64,000 bases of DNA. It comes from Trichoplusia ni (taxonomy: Eukaryota > Arthropoda > Insecta > Lepidoptera > Noctuidae). Positions 39,601 to 45,997 of this stretch are shown here, one piece after another. The notes under the pieces are model-generated. The model was not told where the DNA came from. It made no database searches and was given only the letters and a program-made list of their open reading frames with translations. The stretch lies in NCBI RefSeq assembly GCF_003590095.1, contig NC_039501.1, forward strand, positions 1,674,001-1,738,000, written 5' to 3'. The stretch's first letter is position 1; each line of letters opens with the position of its first letter. The position numbers were made by a program, and so were the translations under genes.

Positions 39601-42600
39601 TATAAAACTTAAAGGTTATCAATTTATCTACTTATAGATCGGTATCTATCTATTATTATGAATATAGTATATATTATACTAGTCTATATACGTCCTACTG
39701 CTGGAAACAGGCCTTTTTCCGCTTAGGGAATGGCTTTGAGTATTACACCACATTACCAAGCTAGCTCCCTGCGGATTGGTGATTTCAGATTCTATTAATT
39801 GGAATCCAGGTTTCCTCACGACGTTTTCTTTCGCCGTTTATCAATGTTGTCTTAGATTAATTTAATTGAAATTTAATTGATTGTGCGCTCGTATTGATTG
39901 AACTTGCATCTCGTATATACAAATCCATGCATAGAACCGCATTGCCACCACAATCCATCCGTCAATGTGACACAGTTTTAAAAAAAATGATTTACAAAGC
40001 ATACCTAACCTCTAAAATTCCAGCATCAATTTTACCTCCATTTTTGAGTTCGAATTTCGTACGAAACTTGAAATAAATATGTCTTTAGGGACCAAGAGCG
40101 TTACAGGCCGTAACAGACTGTAAAATTGTGTCTACACGAAAAGGAATATGATAAAAATATTATACCTAAGACGTAGCAGGTGTTCACAAACTTAGTAGAC
40201 GTCATTTGTAACAAAGGTAACCTTTAAAGTTATATTTTTTAGTCTAGTGAAGCGGTGAAATCCATAAATTTATTGTAATCTCTAGATTCATTTACCTTAT
40301 ACAATATTTGTATGTTTTTTATATGTTTCTATTTACGATATTTTGTGCGAAAATGGTAGAAAACCTACATATGTAAAAAAAAAAAACGAAAAACGTTCAA
40401 TAGTTTAGCTAGACTATTCTTGGCTACTTAGGTATAGTCGTCTGTTGGGCTTTCGAGTTTTTAATAAATTATGTACTTACTCTACTTACAATTTATATTA
40501 ATAGAAGCTAATGAGATAAAAATTACTAAAGTAAATGAAGCCTATAAAAATATCAAATATTTTATCAAAATTCTGTTTAATATAAAAAACCAACCTAAAT
40601 AACAAATAGCCTTATTTAGAGAAATGTAATAATAACATAATTAGTTGGGGAAACAAAGGCTGCGTGTTATAAATCATTTCTCTATGGTGATAGCTTAAAT
40701 TGGTTTTGTCTCCCACTGTGTGCCAATAGACAATAAAATACAGTAGACCAATGTAATTGGCCATTTTATTCGGCAAATGTTTTGAGAATGAAAATAAATT
40801 GGTGTTGTGTAGTCATGATTGGAAGAGAGGTTCCAGGATTAATATTTCTTTAGTTGGTTAGTGGTTTTAATATACTATTACATATACATATATGTAAGTT
40901 TTTTTTTTATGTTTGGTAGTAAATGAAAGACTAACATACCTGCCGTATTTTAGTTAAATCACTATTCATAATAGTATTTGATACTAACTGAATTTCAGTT
41001 TCTTTTATGTGCATTTCTTTTATATTTTCCGCATGTTTAAGGGAGTAAACTTTCATATTTTTTTTTGCTCAAAAGCCACATATTCTTCATTTCGGCTATT
41101 TTAAATTTTTTACCTATTTTTACTTTATTTTTAATCAGCAAAATGGTGATAATAATTCCTTCAGTACGATAGACCTGTGTCAAGTTAACTTTCTGTATCC
41201 ACTTTTAATGTGTTTCTGGCGCCGTGGGCGGAGCACTATGGCACGCTACCTGATCAGTCAAGGTCAAAAACAAAAAATATATAATTTAACTAATGTTTGC
41301 CAAAAATTTCTGAACAGGGACTGAATTTAAAATAACGATCGCATTCTTTTCATTATGTTAATGACTCATAGGATCCCAGTATTTTTTGTTTGTTTTCAAA
41401 CTACCCACCAAAAAGGTTATTTTAAATTCAGTGATATCGCATCAATGACCAATGGACGGGAAGAAATCGTGATGAAAACTGAATTCGGAATATTAGAATC
41501 ATCAACAATGGTAACTAATAAAAAAAACATTGTGTGTTCCAAACTATTTAGGTACTGTTTTGAAGCCTTTAGCGAAGTTAATCATAAGTAGAAAATAGGA
41601 GGAGTAGGTAAAATATTTACCAATTCCACTCATATGCGGCATATTAAGTTGCACAGGTTTCAGGTTTAGTCAGTAAAAGTCTGACACGACTCGCTTCCTA
41701 CCCCAAAGACGTGGGTATCCATGAGGTTTTAACGCCAAAACAAAAAAAAACGCTGATATTAAACAGTCCCATAATTCCAAATCAACTTTAGTTAGACGTC
41801 AATCTGATCACTAGATTAGGTTTTGAACACGGTACCTATCCTACCTATCCTATCCTACCATTATCTACCTAAGCATAGATGATAATCTTTACCGTGCTTA
41901 CCAGTTTTACGAGTTCAATCCACGCGATTTGTAAATGTTTTTGTCGTTGTCGCATTAGCGATCGTGGAATCATGATTAAACATTAAGAAATTCGAATGTT
42001 AATAAAAGAATAAATAAATAAGTACTGTGTTAAGCGATATAATACCGTCATATTTAAGCACCCAAAAATGCAATGATACCAGTCAAGCTTAGTTAGGAAA
42101 AATTATGATGCCAATTAGAAAAAAATGCACTTAATTTTCAATGTAACATAGTAAATATGTTATCTAAATATGTATGTTAATGCATAAATTGTTAATACGC
42201 AGTTCATATTACTGAGTAAAATTTATGGTAATTAAAAGTAATACAACTTTACCACTAGAACACAATTTAAGGATGGAGAATTTTTTTTTTTTTTGGTGAA
42301 ATCAAAAATATTTTTAGAAAGTTATTTTATGTGCTCATAACATGACACTGGTAGATTTTGCTGAAATGAAAAAACAAATAAATAAAAAAGCAACAGATTA
42401 AATATTTAATTTATATTTCGACAAGGTTCAGACAAAGCGAATTCAGGCACTTTAAAATAAAGGTTTTTAGATAGAGTATGATCAATACTCACACTTTTTC
42501 TTGATGGGAATAGGCCCATAACTAGCAGTGCATCATTTATAAGCCGATATTATTGTTGACACAACTACATTAATTATTACACAGAATTTATCGGTTTAAT

Positions 42601-43809
42601 TTCTTTGATGTTCTATATTTAGTTGCAATATTGATATGTTATCTTATAATAAGTGTTACCGTCTACCTAATTAAGAACAGTCTGACATTTAAATTGATTG
42701 TATCACTTAACAAAAACAACACAATAATGATTGTAGTGAAAGTAATTGTTATAATATAGGTACGTCTATAAACATAGATCTACTACGTATCTTTATATCT
42801 CTTTATCTAATTATACATACTAAAACCATGGTATTGATAAAACAAAAATTCATTAGATTCCTATTGTATCTAAACTTAGCTGTTTACATGAGTTTTTAAA
42901 ATAACTCTATAACAATCTATGCCTAAGGCAGAATGCAAAACGGCTAAAAAGGATTTATAGAATCCCAGATTAATCACACAAATACTTGTTTAATAAAAAT
43001 AAGTATGATTGTTCAAAGGTTGATAAAATTCTTTGTAGAAATTGCAAAATACTCTGTTCCAGTGAATGGGTCAATGTTTAGTGTTTATGTTAAACAATCA
43101 TAACACACAGTAACTGGCTGTCTGTTGATTGTGTGGAAAAATGTGGCTTATCTGTAATCTTACAAGAATGAAGGACAGTTTATTTATTACTAATAAAGTA
43201 ATAAGTGAAGAAATACAACAACATTTCTGTGTTTGAAAATGGCTAAACTTTGGCTTTAATTTCTTTAGCTGTCATAGATAAGTGTTTTGGTTTTTTTATG
43301 CAGTGGTTTATTACTATTCAGTTCATCCTTACTTGAAGTGCTGATTTTTTCGAAATAAATATGTGTGTGCGTACTGTGCGGTTCACGAGATATATCTCAA
43401 GAGTAATGTTATAAATATGTTGAAATTTCTAATTCGAATACATTTTAAAGATTAAACCGAAAGCCCTTCGTTCTTTAAACTTGCTAGAAGGCAATAAAAT
43501 TAAAACAATCGACATTCTAAATTCAAAACGAGTCATAAAAACACGCGTCTTACTGTTCATAATAACATCAAACGCAGCAGGCAAAGGCATTCTCAGAACG
43601 TCCGCACACTGTCAACATCAAAGCGTGTCGGCTTCCACGGAAACGTGCAACAAATTATGTATTCTAACAAATTCCCATTAATATCTGCACGGAATGACCG
43701 TAAGGACCTATAAATAGCCCACCAAAGGGCTCAAAGGATGCGACTTACCGGATAGAAGGAGCATAACCAGCAAGAACGATCGCTTGGAGCACATTTTACA
43801 GCACTTCAT
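6505..43809 (-). CDS. otk: Off-track/PTK7-like receptor pseudokinase, 16 coding exons
   Basis: Single-pass receptor of the PTK7/Otk family, which acts at the plasma membrane as a Wnt/planar-polarity and axon-guidance co-receptor (family knowledge). Coding exons, 5' to 3' on the minus strand: 43749-43809, 16732-16847, 16165-16315, 15374-15517, 14511-14556, 13762-13892, 13081-13224, 12306-12434, 11142-11249, 10566-10702, 9926-10054, 9029-9225, 8167-8278, 7557-7652, 7076-7201, 6505-6636. Phases all agree and the sum is 1,959 nt (652 aa). Residues about 1-20 are a signal sequence; Ig1 has C45, W57, C91; Ig2 has C135, W147, C197; the membrane helix is about 232-254, followed by a run of arginines; the kinase-like domain is about 335-640. 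P-loop GRGEFG (344-349), Lys382 and HRD (497-499) are kept. The DFG site reads YPA (517-519), as expected for an inactive kinase. The ectodomain is short: fly Otk has about five Ig domains and vertebrate PTK7 seven. The least certain part is linking the distant signal exon. Confidence 0.88.
7076..7201 (-). CDS. otk: otk exon 15: C-lobe
   Basis: Acceptor tttaatag, donor GTGAGT. Forty-two codons in phase 0 encode IYTKGELPFAKL, the GSLEW segment shared with fly Otk, and PEALGELL. Confidence 0.92.
7557..7652 (-). CDS. otk: otk exon 14: P+1 loop and subdomains VIII-IX
   Basis: Acceptor gatgcag, donor GTGAGT. Thirty-two codons in phase 0 encode VIPLRWLPAEAVLEGDYSTK then SDVYMFAVTVWE, the standard tyrosine-kinase 'RW..PE' and 'SDV..F.V..WE' motifs. 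Confidence 0.93.
7740..7928 (-). mobile_element. tRNA-derived SINE, family 1
   Basis: Read on the minus strand it has an A-box-like 'tagccgagtag' and a B-box-like 'gttcgatcccc', then a body ending 'gacttgaacgtttgtaaaac'. It shares this body with copies at 15212, 20405, 27615, 33320 and 59272. It lies in the otk intron between exons 13 and 14. Confidence 0.75.
8167..8278 (-). CDS. otk: otk exon 13: catalytic-loop remnant, YPA in place of DFG
   Basis: Acceptor tctgcag, donor GTATGA. Starts by completing HRD, then IAARNCLITSKLQLKLSYPAL. The metal-binding DFG motif is absent. HEYYKL retains paired activation-loop tyrosines. Confidence 0.92.
8640..8940. repeat. Intron 12 with a probable interspersed repeat
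   Basis: Within the GC-AG intron (8279-9028) this part is less AT-rich than the rest and contains two 'gattgg' boxes and 'gcgcagtgattggcgcgaagcgc'-like sequence. It has no protein signal in any frame. It is probably an old short repeat, but the family is uncertain. Confidence 0.35.
9029..9225 (-). CDS. otk: otk exon 12: GC-rich mid-kinase exon with GC donor
   Basis: Acceptor ctgtag; the donor is CAG|GCACGT, a GC-type 5' splice site. The exon is 197 nt (65 codons + 2), which exactly supplies GELKKFL at the start and FTHR at the end. An Ala/Pro/Arg-rich insert occupies the middle. GC content is far above the surrounding introns. The nearby GT at the donor would break the reading frame. Confidence 0.88.
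9262..9510. repeat. Degenerate 23-bp tandem repeat
   Basis: About ten imperfect copies of a unit close to ACGAATGTCAAGTCGACTTTG plus CT follow one another. Clear units start near 9275, 9298, 9318, 9342, 9411 and 9434. It lies in the otk intron just upstream of exon 12. Units differ at several positions, so the array is old. Confidence 0.7.
9690..9840 (+). repeat. Interspersed repeat also found inverted at 52615-52740
   Basis: The phrases 'ggccgtttcaggcactt', 'ctctagttgcagag', 'aaagtgtcattcttatgg' and 'gaagaaccggcaagaaactc' all recur in reverse complement at 52615-52740 with about 80 percent agreement by eye. Dispersed copies suggest the 3' end of a retroelement, but class is not shown by the sequence. 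Confidence 0.65.
9926..10054 (-). CDS. otk: otk exon 11: alpha-C helix region and hinge
   Basis: Acceptor ctacag, donor GTGAGG. Encodes FRRQLDLFSRVRHENIVRLL and PHYMLLEHTDW. The usual alpha-C glutamate position appears as Gln in FRRQL, a further sign of a non-catalytic kinase. Confidence 0.93.
10566..10702 (-). CDS. otk: otk exon 10: glycine loop and VAIK-type lysine
   Basis: Acceptor tttctag, donor GTCAGT. Encodes RGEFGEVLLAKI, completing an intact GxGxFG loop, and RPVLVKALTTKDE with the ATP-site lysine (Lys382). A charged insert (LRNKDDGETEP) separates them. Confidence 0.93.
10915..11010. repeat. Short element with imperfect inverted ends
   Basis: ATCGGGTTAGCCA at the left and TGGGCAACCCCGAT at the right form an imperfect terminal inverted repeat around about 45 bp. 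It lies in the otk intron between exons 9 and 10. It could be a small MITE; a second copy was not seen. Confidence 0.35.
11142..11249 (-). CDS. otk: otk exon 9: lead-in to kinase domain
   Basis: Acceptor tgtttag, donor GTAAGT. Contains SRASKKSG and the IPRTLLTEQITMG segment that enters the glycine-rich loop; the G of the loop is split across the next junction. Confidence 0.88.
11295..11520 (+). repeat. Lepidopteran dispersed repeat with GATTA microsatellite
   Basis: Contains 'ggtcagataggcagtcgcc', 'ttagactggaagccgacc' and 'aaagttgggaaaaggct', a set I recognise as widespread in lepidopteran DNA, followed by a (GATTA)n run near 11424-11442. A shorter piece with the same 'ttagactggaagcc' end lies at 13668-13722. 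Confidence 0.6.
12306..12434 (-). CDS. otk: otk exon 8: juxtamembrane segment
   Basis: Acceptor tctatag, donor GTACGT. Encodes an acidic, charged stretch (EGEEEKQKANGS) and NGRLLGHEKDS. This linker is poorly conserved in the family. Exact phase on both sides (2+126+1 nt) supports it. Confidence 0.8.
12845..13000 (+). repeat. Helitron-like non-autonomous fragment
   Basis: Contains 'gaactcctccgaaactgcgc' then 'gaccgattttctgataa' and ends 'gggtcagctagta', the CTAGT end typical of lepidopteran non-autonomous Helitrons. The same type of element is more complete at 63365-63635. Confidence 0.5.
13081..13224 (-). CDS. otk: otk exon 7: transmembrane segment
   Basis: Acceptor ttttag, donor GTGAGG. 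A Gly/Ala/Val-rich helix of about 23 residues (AVVVSISVAGAYMVLVLALM) is followed by YCRRRRLRRRQR, a strong stop-transfer signal that puts the kinase-like part in the cytoplasm. Confidence 0.92.
13436..13577. mobile_element. Shorter copy of the MITE at 22005-22246
   Basis: Begins 'gccccgattctgctattgac' with 'atggccgatgaatgaatggc', and ends with the inverse of 'agggcctcaattctcctatt'. It shares both ends with the 22005-22246 element but has a shorter middle. It lies in the otk intron between exons 6 and 7. Confidence 0.65.
13762..13892 (-). CDS. otk: otk exon 6: end of Ig2
   Basis: Acceptor tttcag, donor GTAAAG. Encodes FLLMNNGTLIIRNV and the Ig signature APDADQYGC (Cys197), then a linker to the membrane. 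The exon is GC-rich compared with its surroundings. Confidence 0.9.
14024..14312 (+). mobile_element. Lep1-type non-autonomous Helitron, copy 1
   Basis: Starts near 'aaagctgaagagtttgtttg', continues 'gaacgcgctaatctcagg', 'accattcatcgaggaagg' and 'catcacgctgcgac', and ends 'gcgggcaacagctagt', a CTAGT Helitron-type terminus. Same element at 14866-15140, 17998-18290 (inverted) and 51510-51772. It has no coding capacity. Confidence 0.8.
14511..14556 (-). CDS. otk: otk exon 5: 46-nt exon in Ig2
   Basis: Acceptor ttttgcag, donor GTAAGA. It encodes EGVDTEDSVNATSA plus split codons on both sides, and supplies the loop between the W-strand and the FLLMNNGTL strand of Ig2. Because 46 is not a multiple of 3, skipping it would shift the frame, so it should be constitutive. 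It sits between two direct Lep1-type repeats (14024-14312 and 14866-15140). Confidence 0.8.
14866..15140 (+). mobile_element. Lep1-type non-autonomous Helitron, copy 2
   Basis: Same family and same direction as the copy at 14024. The TTTG microsatellite is expanded to five or more units at 14897-14921. With copy 1 it brackets otk exon 5. Confidence 0.8.
15212..15355 (-). mobile_element. tRNA-derived SINE, family 1, 3'-truncated
   Basis: On the minus strand: 'tagccgagtggttgaggg' (A-box region), 'gcgggttcgatccccgc' (B-box), then the family body. It ends 20 bp before otk exon 4 on the plus-strand map, so it sits right at the donor side of that exon. Confidence 0.75.
15374..15517 (-). CDS. otk: otk exon 4: first half of Ig2
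   Basis: Acceptor ccacag, donor GTAAGT. Encodes TPRILEPV, the cysteine in AVLNCVASGDPPP, and THWDRNLTIL with a possible N-glycosylation site (NLT). This is the membrane-proximal Ig domain. Confidence 0.9.
15825..15870 (+). repeat. Short retroelement tail
   Basis: 'cttatgcccagcagtggtac' followed by 'ggctgggctggc' and an ATT-rich tail matches in style the piece at 35540-35600. It is probably a 3' fragment of a LINE or SINE. Confidence 0.4.
15955..16090. mobile_element. Palindromic MITE, copy 2 (inverted relative to copy 1)
   Basis: Begins 'ggcccgatttttcaatcgtc' and ends with 'gattgaaaaatcggccc'. The central part reads as the reverse complement of the 6021-6162 element, including the 'gtttgacgttttgacagc' block. 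It lies in the otk intron between exons 3 and 4. Confidence 0.75.
16165..16315 (-). CDS. otk: otk exon 3: second half of Ig1
   Basis: Acceptor tttcag, donor GTAAGT. Contains NGTLMV and the Ig signature HSGQYTC ending at Cys91. It closes with a hydrophobic G-strand (INLDVV) and ends in phase 1 at the domain boundary. Confidence 0.9.
16732..16847 (-). CDS. otk: otk exon 2: first half of Ig1
   Basis: Acceptor ccgacag, donor GTAAGT. Encodes the B-strand cysteine (HCKV) and the core tryptophan (VQWFL) of an Ig domain. The opening GELRFEPEP corresponds to the LKF-P-P segment that begins the penultimate Ig domain of PTK7/Otk proteins. Confidence 0.85.
17884..17952 (-). CDS. Possible 69-nt cassette exon of otk
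   Basis: A 69-nt segment bounded by a good acceptor (tgttccag) and donor (GTAAGA) on the gene's strand, upstream of exon 2. Its length is a multiple of 3 and it fits the phase-1 junction between exons 1 and 2. In that frame it adds a His/Arg-rich stretch (VAHHSAHRVHYHKSS...). All three minus-strand frames are open. It does not look like any PTK7/Otk domain, so it may be a decoy. Confidence 0.25.
17998..18295 (-). mobile_element. Lep1-type non-autonomous Helitron, copy 3
   Basis: Reverse-strand copy: starts 'actagctgttgcccccgac' and ends 'aaactcttcagctttatat'. It is followed by a short TA microsatellite at 18299-18311. It lies in otk intron 1. Confidence 0.8.
18711..18728 (+). repeat. G-rich homopolymer tract
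   Basis: GGGGGGA followed by ten G. It is unusual in an AT-rich intron; the region could form G-rich secondary structure or simply be a slippage-prone simple repeat. Confidence 0.7.
19804..20040 (+). mobile_element. tRNA-derived SINE, family 2, near full length
   Basis: A-box 'tggtcgagtgg' (19816-19826) and B-box 'ggttcgatccc' (19869-19879) form a Pol III promoter in a tRNA-like head. The body has 'gtctcgggtctgggtgtttg' and 'cataacacaagtgctttagc', and the tail is an (ATT)n run ending near 20040. This body differs from family 1. It is a pattern I recognise from Lepidoptera. Confidence 0.8.
20405..20505 (-). mobile_element. tRNA-derived SINE, family 1, fragment
   Basis: Contains the reverse-strand body 'cacaaacatttaagtcaaat' and 'cactcaggaaaagcattc', then 'ggggatcgaacccacg' (B-box on the minus strand). 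The A-box part is lost. Confidence 0.65.
22005..22246. mobile_element. MITE with about 50-bp terminal inverted repeats
   Basis: Left end 'gggccccaattctgctattt' with 'atggccgatgaatgaatg' is matched at the right end by the inverse of 'gggccccgattctgctattt' with 'atgaccgatgaatgaatg'. Inner blocks ('cttaagcat', 'aacacaataattg') are inverted too, so the whole 240 bp can fold on itself. No ORF. Confidence 0.8.
22298..22619. mobile_element. MITE with GATGATGAC ends, copy A
   Basis: About 90 percent identical by eye over about 300 bp to 62419-62729, in the same direction. Shared blocks include 'gtccctcagttagataattg', 'ttgacaaagattaactgctt' and 'tcaatcgtgacgtcacgcgt'. The left inverted repeat of this copy is eroded; the right is 'gtcatcattcctatt'. 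Confidence 0.8.
22888..23071 (+). mobile_element. Retroelement 3' fragment with 16-bp target duplication
   Basis: An insert at 22904-23055 carries 'tactcacgcgtatttatcg', 'gtttcggacccaaccggag' and 'tgagcagacgcggcgggatc', a sequence I recognise as a dispersed lepidopteran repeat. It is flanked by the identical 16-mer aagtataacaattatt at 22888-22903 and 23056-23071, which marks target-primed insertion. Confidence 0.75.
23290..23405. promoter_or_regulatory. CpG-rich island with RFX X-box
   Basis: A roughly 115-bp GC-rich patch in AT-rich intron. It contains GTTGCCATGGCAAC at 23335-23348, a perfect palindromic match to the RFX X-box, next to AATAATGGCGGC, a YY1/Pho-like site. No exon is visible. 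It could be an enhancer or alternative promoter; this is inference from motifs only. Confidence 0.45.
24301..24319. promoter_or_regulatory. Near-palindrome with TATCGATA (DREF-type) core
   Basis: ACGATTTATCGATAATCGT is palindromic apart from one extra T and contains TATCGATA, the core of the insect DRE element. Further ATCG-rich sequence follows at 24331-24343. No promoter context is evident. Confidence 0.3.
26103..26310 (+). mobile_element. Short lepidopteran non-autonomous element (GTCTGTCT type)
   Basis: Begins 'tattataaatgcgaaagtaa' with three GTCT units, continues 'aaatttggtacagagataga' and 'cataggatagtttttatccc', and ends 'gcgggcgaaaggctagtt'. The CTAGT end resembles Helitron-derived repeats. 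No ORF of meaning. Confidence 0.7.
27085..27258 (-). other. Unassigned 57-codon open frame after an acceptor-like site
   Basis: On the minus strand 'cgtttcag' is followed by a frame of 57 codons with stop TAA at 27085-27087. It begins DLSLYYEDTLVLLKGDDSMF and has no ATG until residue 19. Composition looks more protein-like than nearby AT-rich frames, and a weak donor (CTG|GTGAAT) lies inside. It does not resemble an Ig domain or any product I can name. Confidence 0.25.
27615..27780 (-). mobile_element. tRNA-derived SINE, family 1
   Basis: Minus-strand copy with 'tagccgagtggtataag' (A-box region) and 'cgagttcgatacctgcc' (B-box), then the family body up to 'gtgaaacccaac'. A tail fragment of the same family lies in the opposite direction at 27825-27890. 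Confidence 0.75.
27825..27890 (+). mobile_element. SINE family 1 tail fragment, opposite direction
   Basis: 'tctaggtgtctttgcatgtg' then 'acttgaatgtttgtgaaacc' and 'cccgcgacacaagaac' match the body of the family-1 SINE. With the copy at 27615 it forms an inverted pair separated by about 45 bp. Confidence 0.6.
29340..29535 (-). repeat. Degenerate Helitron-like repeat, minus orientation
   Basis: Starts 'aatagctgttgctgccgccc' (inverse of a ...CAGCTATT end) and contains 'actatcctatgtgttaatcc' and 'tgtgtaccaagtttcgtc', as in the copies at 4110 and 48500. Confidence 0.5.
32058..32102. repeat. Five tandem 9-bp CACGTAANT units
   Basis: Units at 32058, 32067, 32076, 32085 and 32094 read CACGTAATT, CACGTAAAT, CACGTAACT, CACGAAAGT, CACGTTATT. 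Spacing is exactly 9 bp. Four carry CACGT, whose complement ACGTG is the half-site of bHLH-PAS factors. Function is inference. Confidence 0.6.
33320..33432 (-). mobile_element. tRNA-derived SINE, family 1, fragment
   Basis: Minus-strand body 'cattcaagtcacatgcacaa' and 'cacccagactcaggacat', then 'gcggtaatcgaacctgcg' (mutated B-box). The A-box end is missing. Confidence 0.7.
35500..35600 (+). repeat. Retroelement 3' fragment
   Basis: 'gactggtcactcgcggctcatgacaggg'-type sequence leads to 'ggcctttgcccagcagtgg' and an (AAT)n tail. This ending is familiar from lepidopteran LINEs and SINEs; only the last 80 bp or so are present. Confidence 0.5.
39690..39850 (+). repeat. Dispersed lepidopteran repeat fragment
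   Basis: 'cctactgctggaaacaggcc' is followed by 'gctccctgcggattggtgat' and 'caggtttcctcacgacgttt', phrases I recognise from a widespread repeat. A short part ('cgcttcctcacg') recurs at 49336. Confidence 0.55.
41655..41750 (+). repeat. Dispersed repeat fragment
   Basis: 'caggtttcaggtttagtcag' leads to 'taaaagtctgacacgactc' and 'aagacgtgggtatccatgag', ending in an A-rich run. It looks like a retroelement 3' end. No other copy was found in the window. Confidence 0.4.
43749..43809 (-). CDS. otk: otk exon 1: signal peptide
   Basis: ATG followed by a Cys/Lys/Arg-rich n-region and the hydrophobic core SFLLVMLLLS, then donor G|GTAAGT. It is 61 nt and ends in phase 1, which joins in frame to exon 2 at 16847 (G+AT = Asp). 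The assignment to otk rests on strand, phase and the lack of another partner. The 26.9-kb gap is the main doubt. Confidence 0.6.
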
Positions 43810-44120
43810 CACATAAAATTGTCACACTTATTAGTAGGATTCGTTTTTCAAGTTATACACGTCCATTTTTTGTTTAAATTATGTTAAACAGGCATGTTAA
43901 GTTGTGAAAATGTGGATGTAAACAATAAGCAAGAAGCACGACCGGCCGAGCGGCGGCGACGAATACGATGAATAAAGTTGAACAAACGAACTCGGAGCTT
44001 CAAAGCCGTTTTCACAGACAGCACACGTTCATACAAAAGCTGTTCACCGACGCACACTAATGCAATTTAAGCAGTCCAGACAGTAGCTAACTTCACGGTA
44101 CATTTGACAGTTCATTCACA
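43810..44120 (-). promoter_or_regulatory. otk: Probable otk promoter and 5' UTR
   Basis: DNA directly upstream of the signal-peptide ATG. A GC-rich patch at 43940-43975 (ccggccgagcggcggcgacg) stands out from AT-rich flanks. No TATA box at a convincing distance; the start site cannot be fixed. Confidence 0.3.
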
Positions 44121-44570
44121 CCATTTTGCTTTGAAGCTTATTTAATTTATGTAATAAATAACTCTTAAACTGGTGCAGTTAACTTCTACAATTCGTTCGT
44201 AAGAAAATTTAAAAGTTTAATATAACGAATTAATACAACAAACATATTTCATAAACCTAACATTTCTTCTCTTCTAATAATCATTCATTTACATAGATGT
44301 CAGCACTTTAATTTAGTTCAACTACTCGACAACAGGTGGCGTCTCTTCGATTAGTTTATCCATCCTACCGCTTGAGTGCGTTTTTGTAGATGGGTTAGAT
44401 ATAACTTTCTTTGTTTAATACTATCGTTAACAAACATTTAATAGCTATTGAAGTCTTATCAGTATAGATCTTATTAAAGATAAAACACTTTCTGTGTTAT
44501 GATGCTTAAATTATTGTACAACTAGAAAATTCCATTATTAAACAAGATTGTTTTCTTTATTTTTATATCC

Positions 44571-44840
44571 ACTAGCTGTTGCGCGCGACATCGCTCGCGT
44601 AATTATAACAATTTATTAATATAGGAGTCAGGCATCTTCTCCCCGTTTTTGTCATTATTGCTATGCTCCTATTAAAGTATGTACGTTTCAGTCAAAAGGG
44701 TCTATCTAAGGCTGAAAATTTATTTTAACCAATAATTTTGATTTTTCGGACCAGTAATTGACTACGGATTAGAGACTGCGACTAACACATTCAAACGAAC
44801 AAATAAATTCTACAGCTTTTTATATTAGTATACATCAGGT
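44571..44840 (-). mobile_element. Diverged Lep1-type element
   Basis: Starts 'actagctgttgcgcgcgac' and ends near 'ttctacagctttttatatta', the inverse of the Lep1 head. The middle is strongly diverged from the copies in otk. It lies between the deoxyhypusine synthase gene and otk. Confidence 0.55.
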
Positions 44841-44881
44841 CTTAAGAGTTACATAAAGGTTTTAATTAAAGAGGATAATAA

Positions 44882-45997
44882 TTAAACATTCTTTTTATTA
44901 CTAAAATGATGCTTTGCAAATGTTTGTCCTACAATGAGTGGGAACACCAACGTAGCATCCGCATACAGCTTGACTGGTGTTGCGTTTGGTCTGATCTTGC
45001 CCCAGGAGACTGCTTCATCTGGCCTCGCTCCAGCATCGCTCCCATCAAACTCACTAGCCGTGTTTATATAAACCGCGAAATCAGCACCATTCCTCATTAA
45101 ATTCGCATTACAAATGTGGTGTTTTATGACCCCACCGCCTAATATTATCATCCCTGTATTATTGGCTTTGACTGCCATGGTATTCAGCCTCCTTAGATCA
45201 CTTAATATGTCTATGATAAGTCCTGGCCGCTTGTATGAGTGGAAGTACATCATGTCGCCCAGTGAGCCGTCCGTTAAAGCAGGACTGTAGATCGGGATGT
45301 TGTTTCTCCAAGCCCAGTAGCACACAGAGCTCTCATCGTTGATTTTCTCGCCTAATTTAGCGATTATTCTTGATGGAGTCCATACTGTACCATTTTGAAT
45401 CTGCTCCTCAAGCATTTCATCAAGAACTGGGGTTACCCATTCTTCAAATTTGCAGTAATTGTCATTAGGGACTAGTAAATTACCGATTCTGTTTATGCCT
45501 CGCGTTCTGAGCATTTTCCCGCTTAAATTGAAGTCGCCGACATACGTGGGCGCGAGACATTTGATAAAATCTTCTTCAACACCACCCGCTGTAGTTACTA
45601 CACAGTCCACAAGCTTATTTTTCACCAAAAATCGTATTGTATCGCGTAAACCTGACGAAATCATGTTAGACGTGTATCCCAAGAATATAGTGCAGTTATT
45701 TTTCTTCTTAATAAATACGTCTTCTTCGTAATGGTCACTGTTTTCTTCGGTCAATGGTACGGAGCGACATTTTAGCATTTTGTTGATTTCTTGAACGGCG
45801 TTTCCGAAGCTGGTGGCTTGGAAGCCTGATCGGGTGTAACTTTCGAGTATTTTATTGAAGTCAGTCCCATTTTCCCAGTCGTAACCTGACACTATAGGTG
45901 TTTCTGCAGGTAGTTCTTGACTTGGTAACAAAACAGCATTTACAGCGACATTTGGGGCGAGATTGCCAATTTTCTTAGCAGCGGTAGACGTATCCAT
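44882..45997 (-). CDS. DHPS: Deoxyhypusine synthase
   Basis: NAD-dependent enzyme that transfers the aminobutyl group of spermidine to one lysine of eIF5A, the first step of hypusine formation; cytosolic homotetramer in known eukaryotes. The 371-residue frame is intact and close to the usual 360-380. It opens with a short tail, then [11 protein letters not shown] and [18 protein letters not shown]. The NAD/spermidine-site blocks follow: [33 protein letters not shown] near residue 136, [11 protein letters not shown], and [20 protein letters not shown]. The lysine in SWGKI (Lys334 here) matches the catalytic lysine, human Lys329. There is no intron in the coding region. A minus-strand ATTAAA lies 15 nt past the stop (44861-44866). 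It lies head to tail with otk, about 1.1 kb upstream of the otk start, with no sign of shared function. Confidence 0.97.
   Translation of the reverse strand: MDTSTAAKKIGNLAPNVAVNAVLLPSQELPAETPIVSGYDWENGTDFNKILESYTRSGFQATSFGNAVQEINKMLKCRSVPLTEENSDHYEEDVFIKKKNNCTIFLGYTSNMISSGLRDTIRFLVKNKLVDCVVTTAGGVEEDFIKCLAPTYVGDFNLSGKMLRTRGINRIGNLLVPNDNYCKFEEWVTPVLDEMLEEQIQNGTVWTPSRIIAKLGEKINDESSVCYWAWRNNIPIYSPALTDGSLGDMMYFHSYKRPGLIIDILSDLRRLNTMAVKANNTGMIILGGGVIKHHICNANLMRNGADFAVYINTASEFDGSDAGARPDEAVSWGKIRPNATPVKLYADATLVFPLIVGQTFAKHHFSNKKNV

Larger units (their letters stand above)
16848..43748 (-). other. otk: otk intron 1 (about 26.9 kb)
   Basis: I read this interval for further Ig-domain exons on the minus strand (a Cys, a Trp, then a D-G-Y-C block) and found none that I can support. 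It contains repeats listed separately and regulatory-looking motifs. Long stretches (for example 18296-19800, 23050-26100, 29540-33300, 33430-35500, 35600-39690, 39850-41640 and 41760-43740) show AT-rich DNA without any gene signal. Confidence 0.5.
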
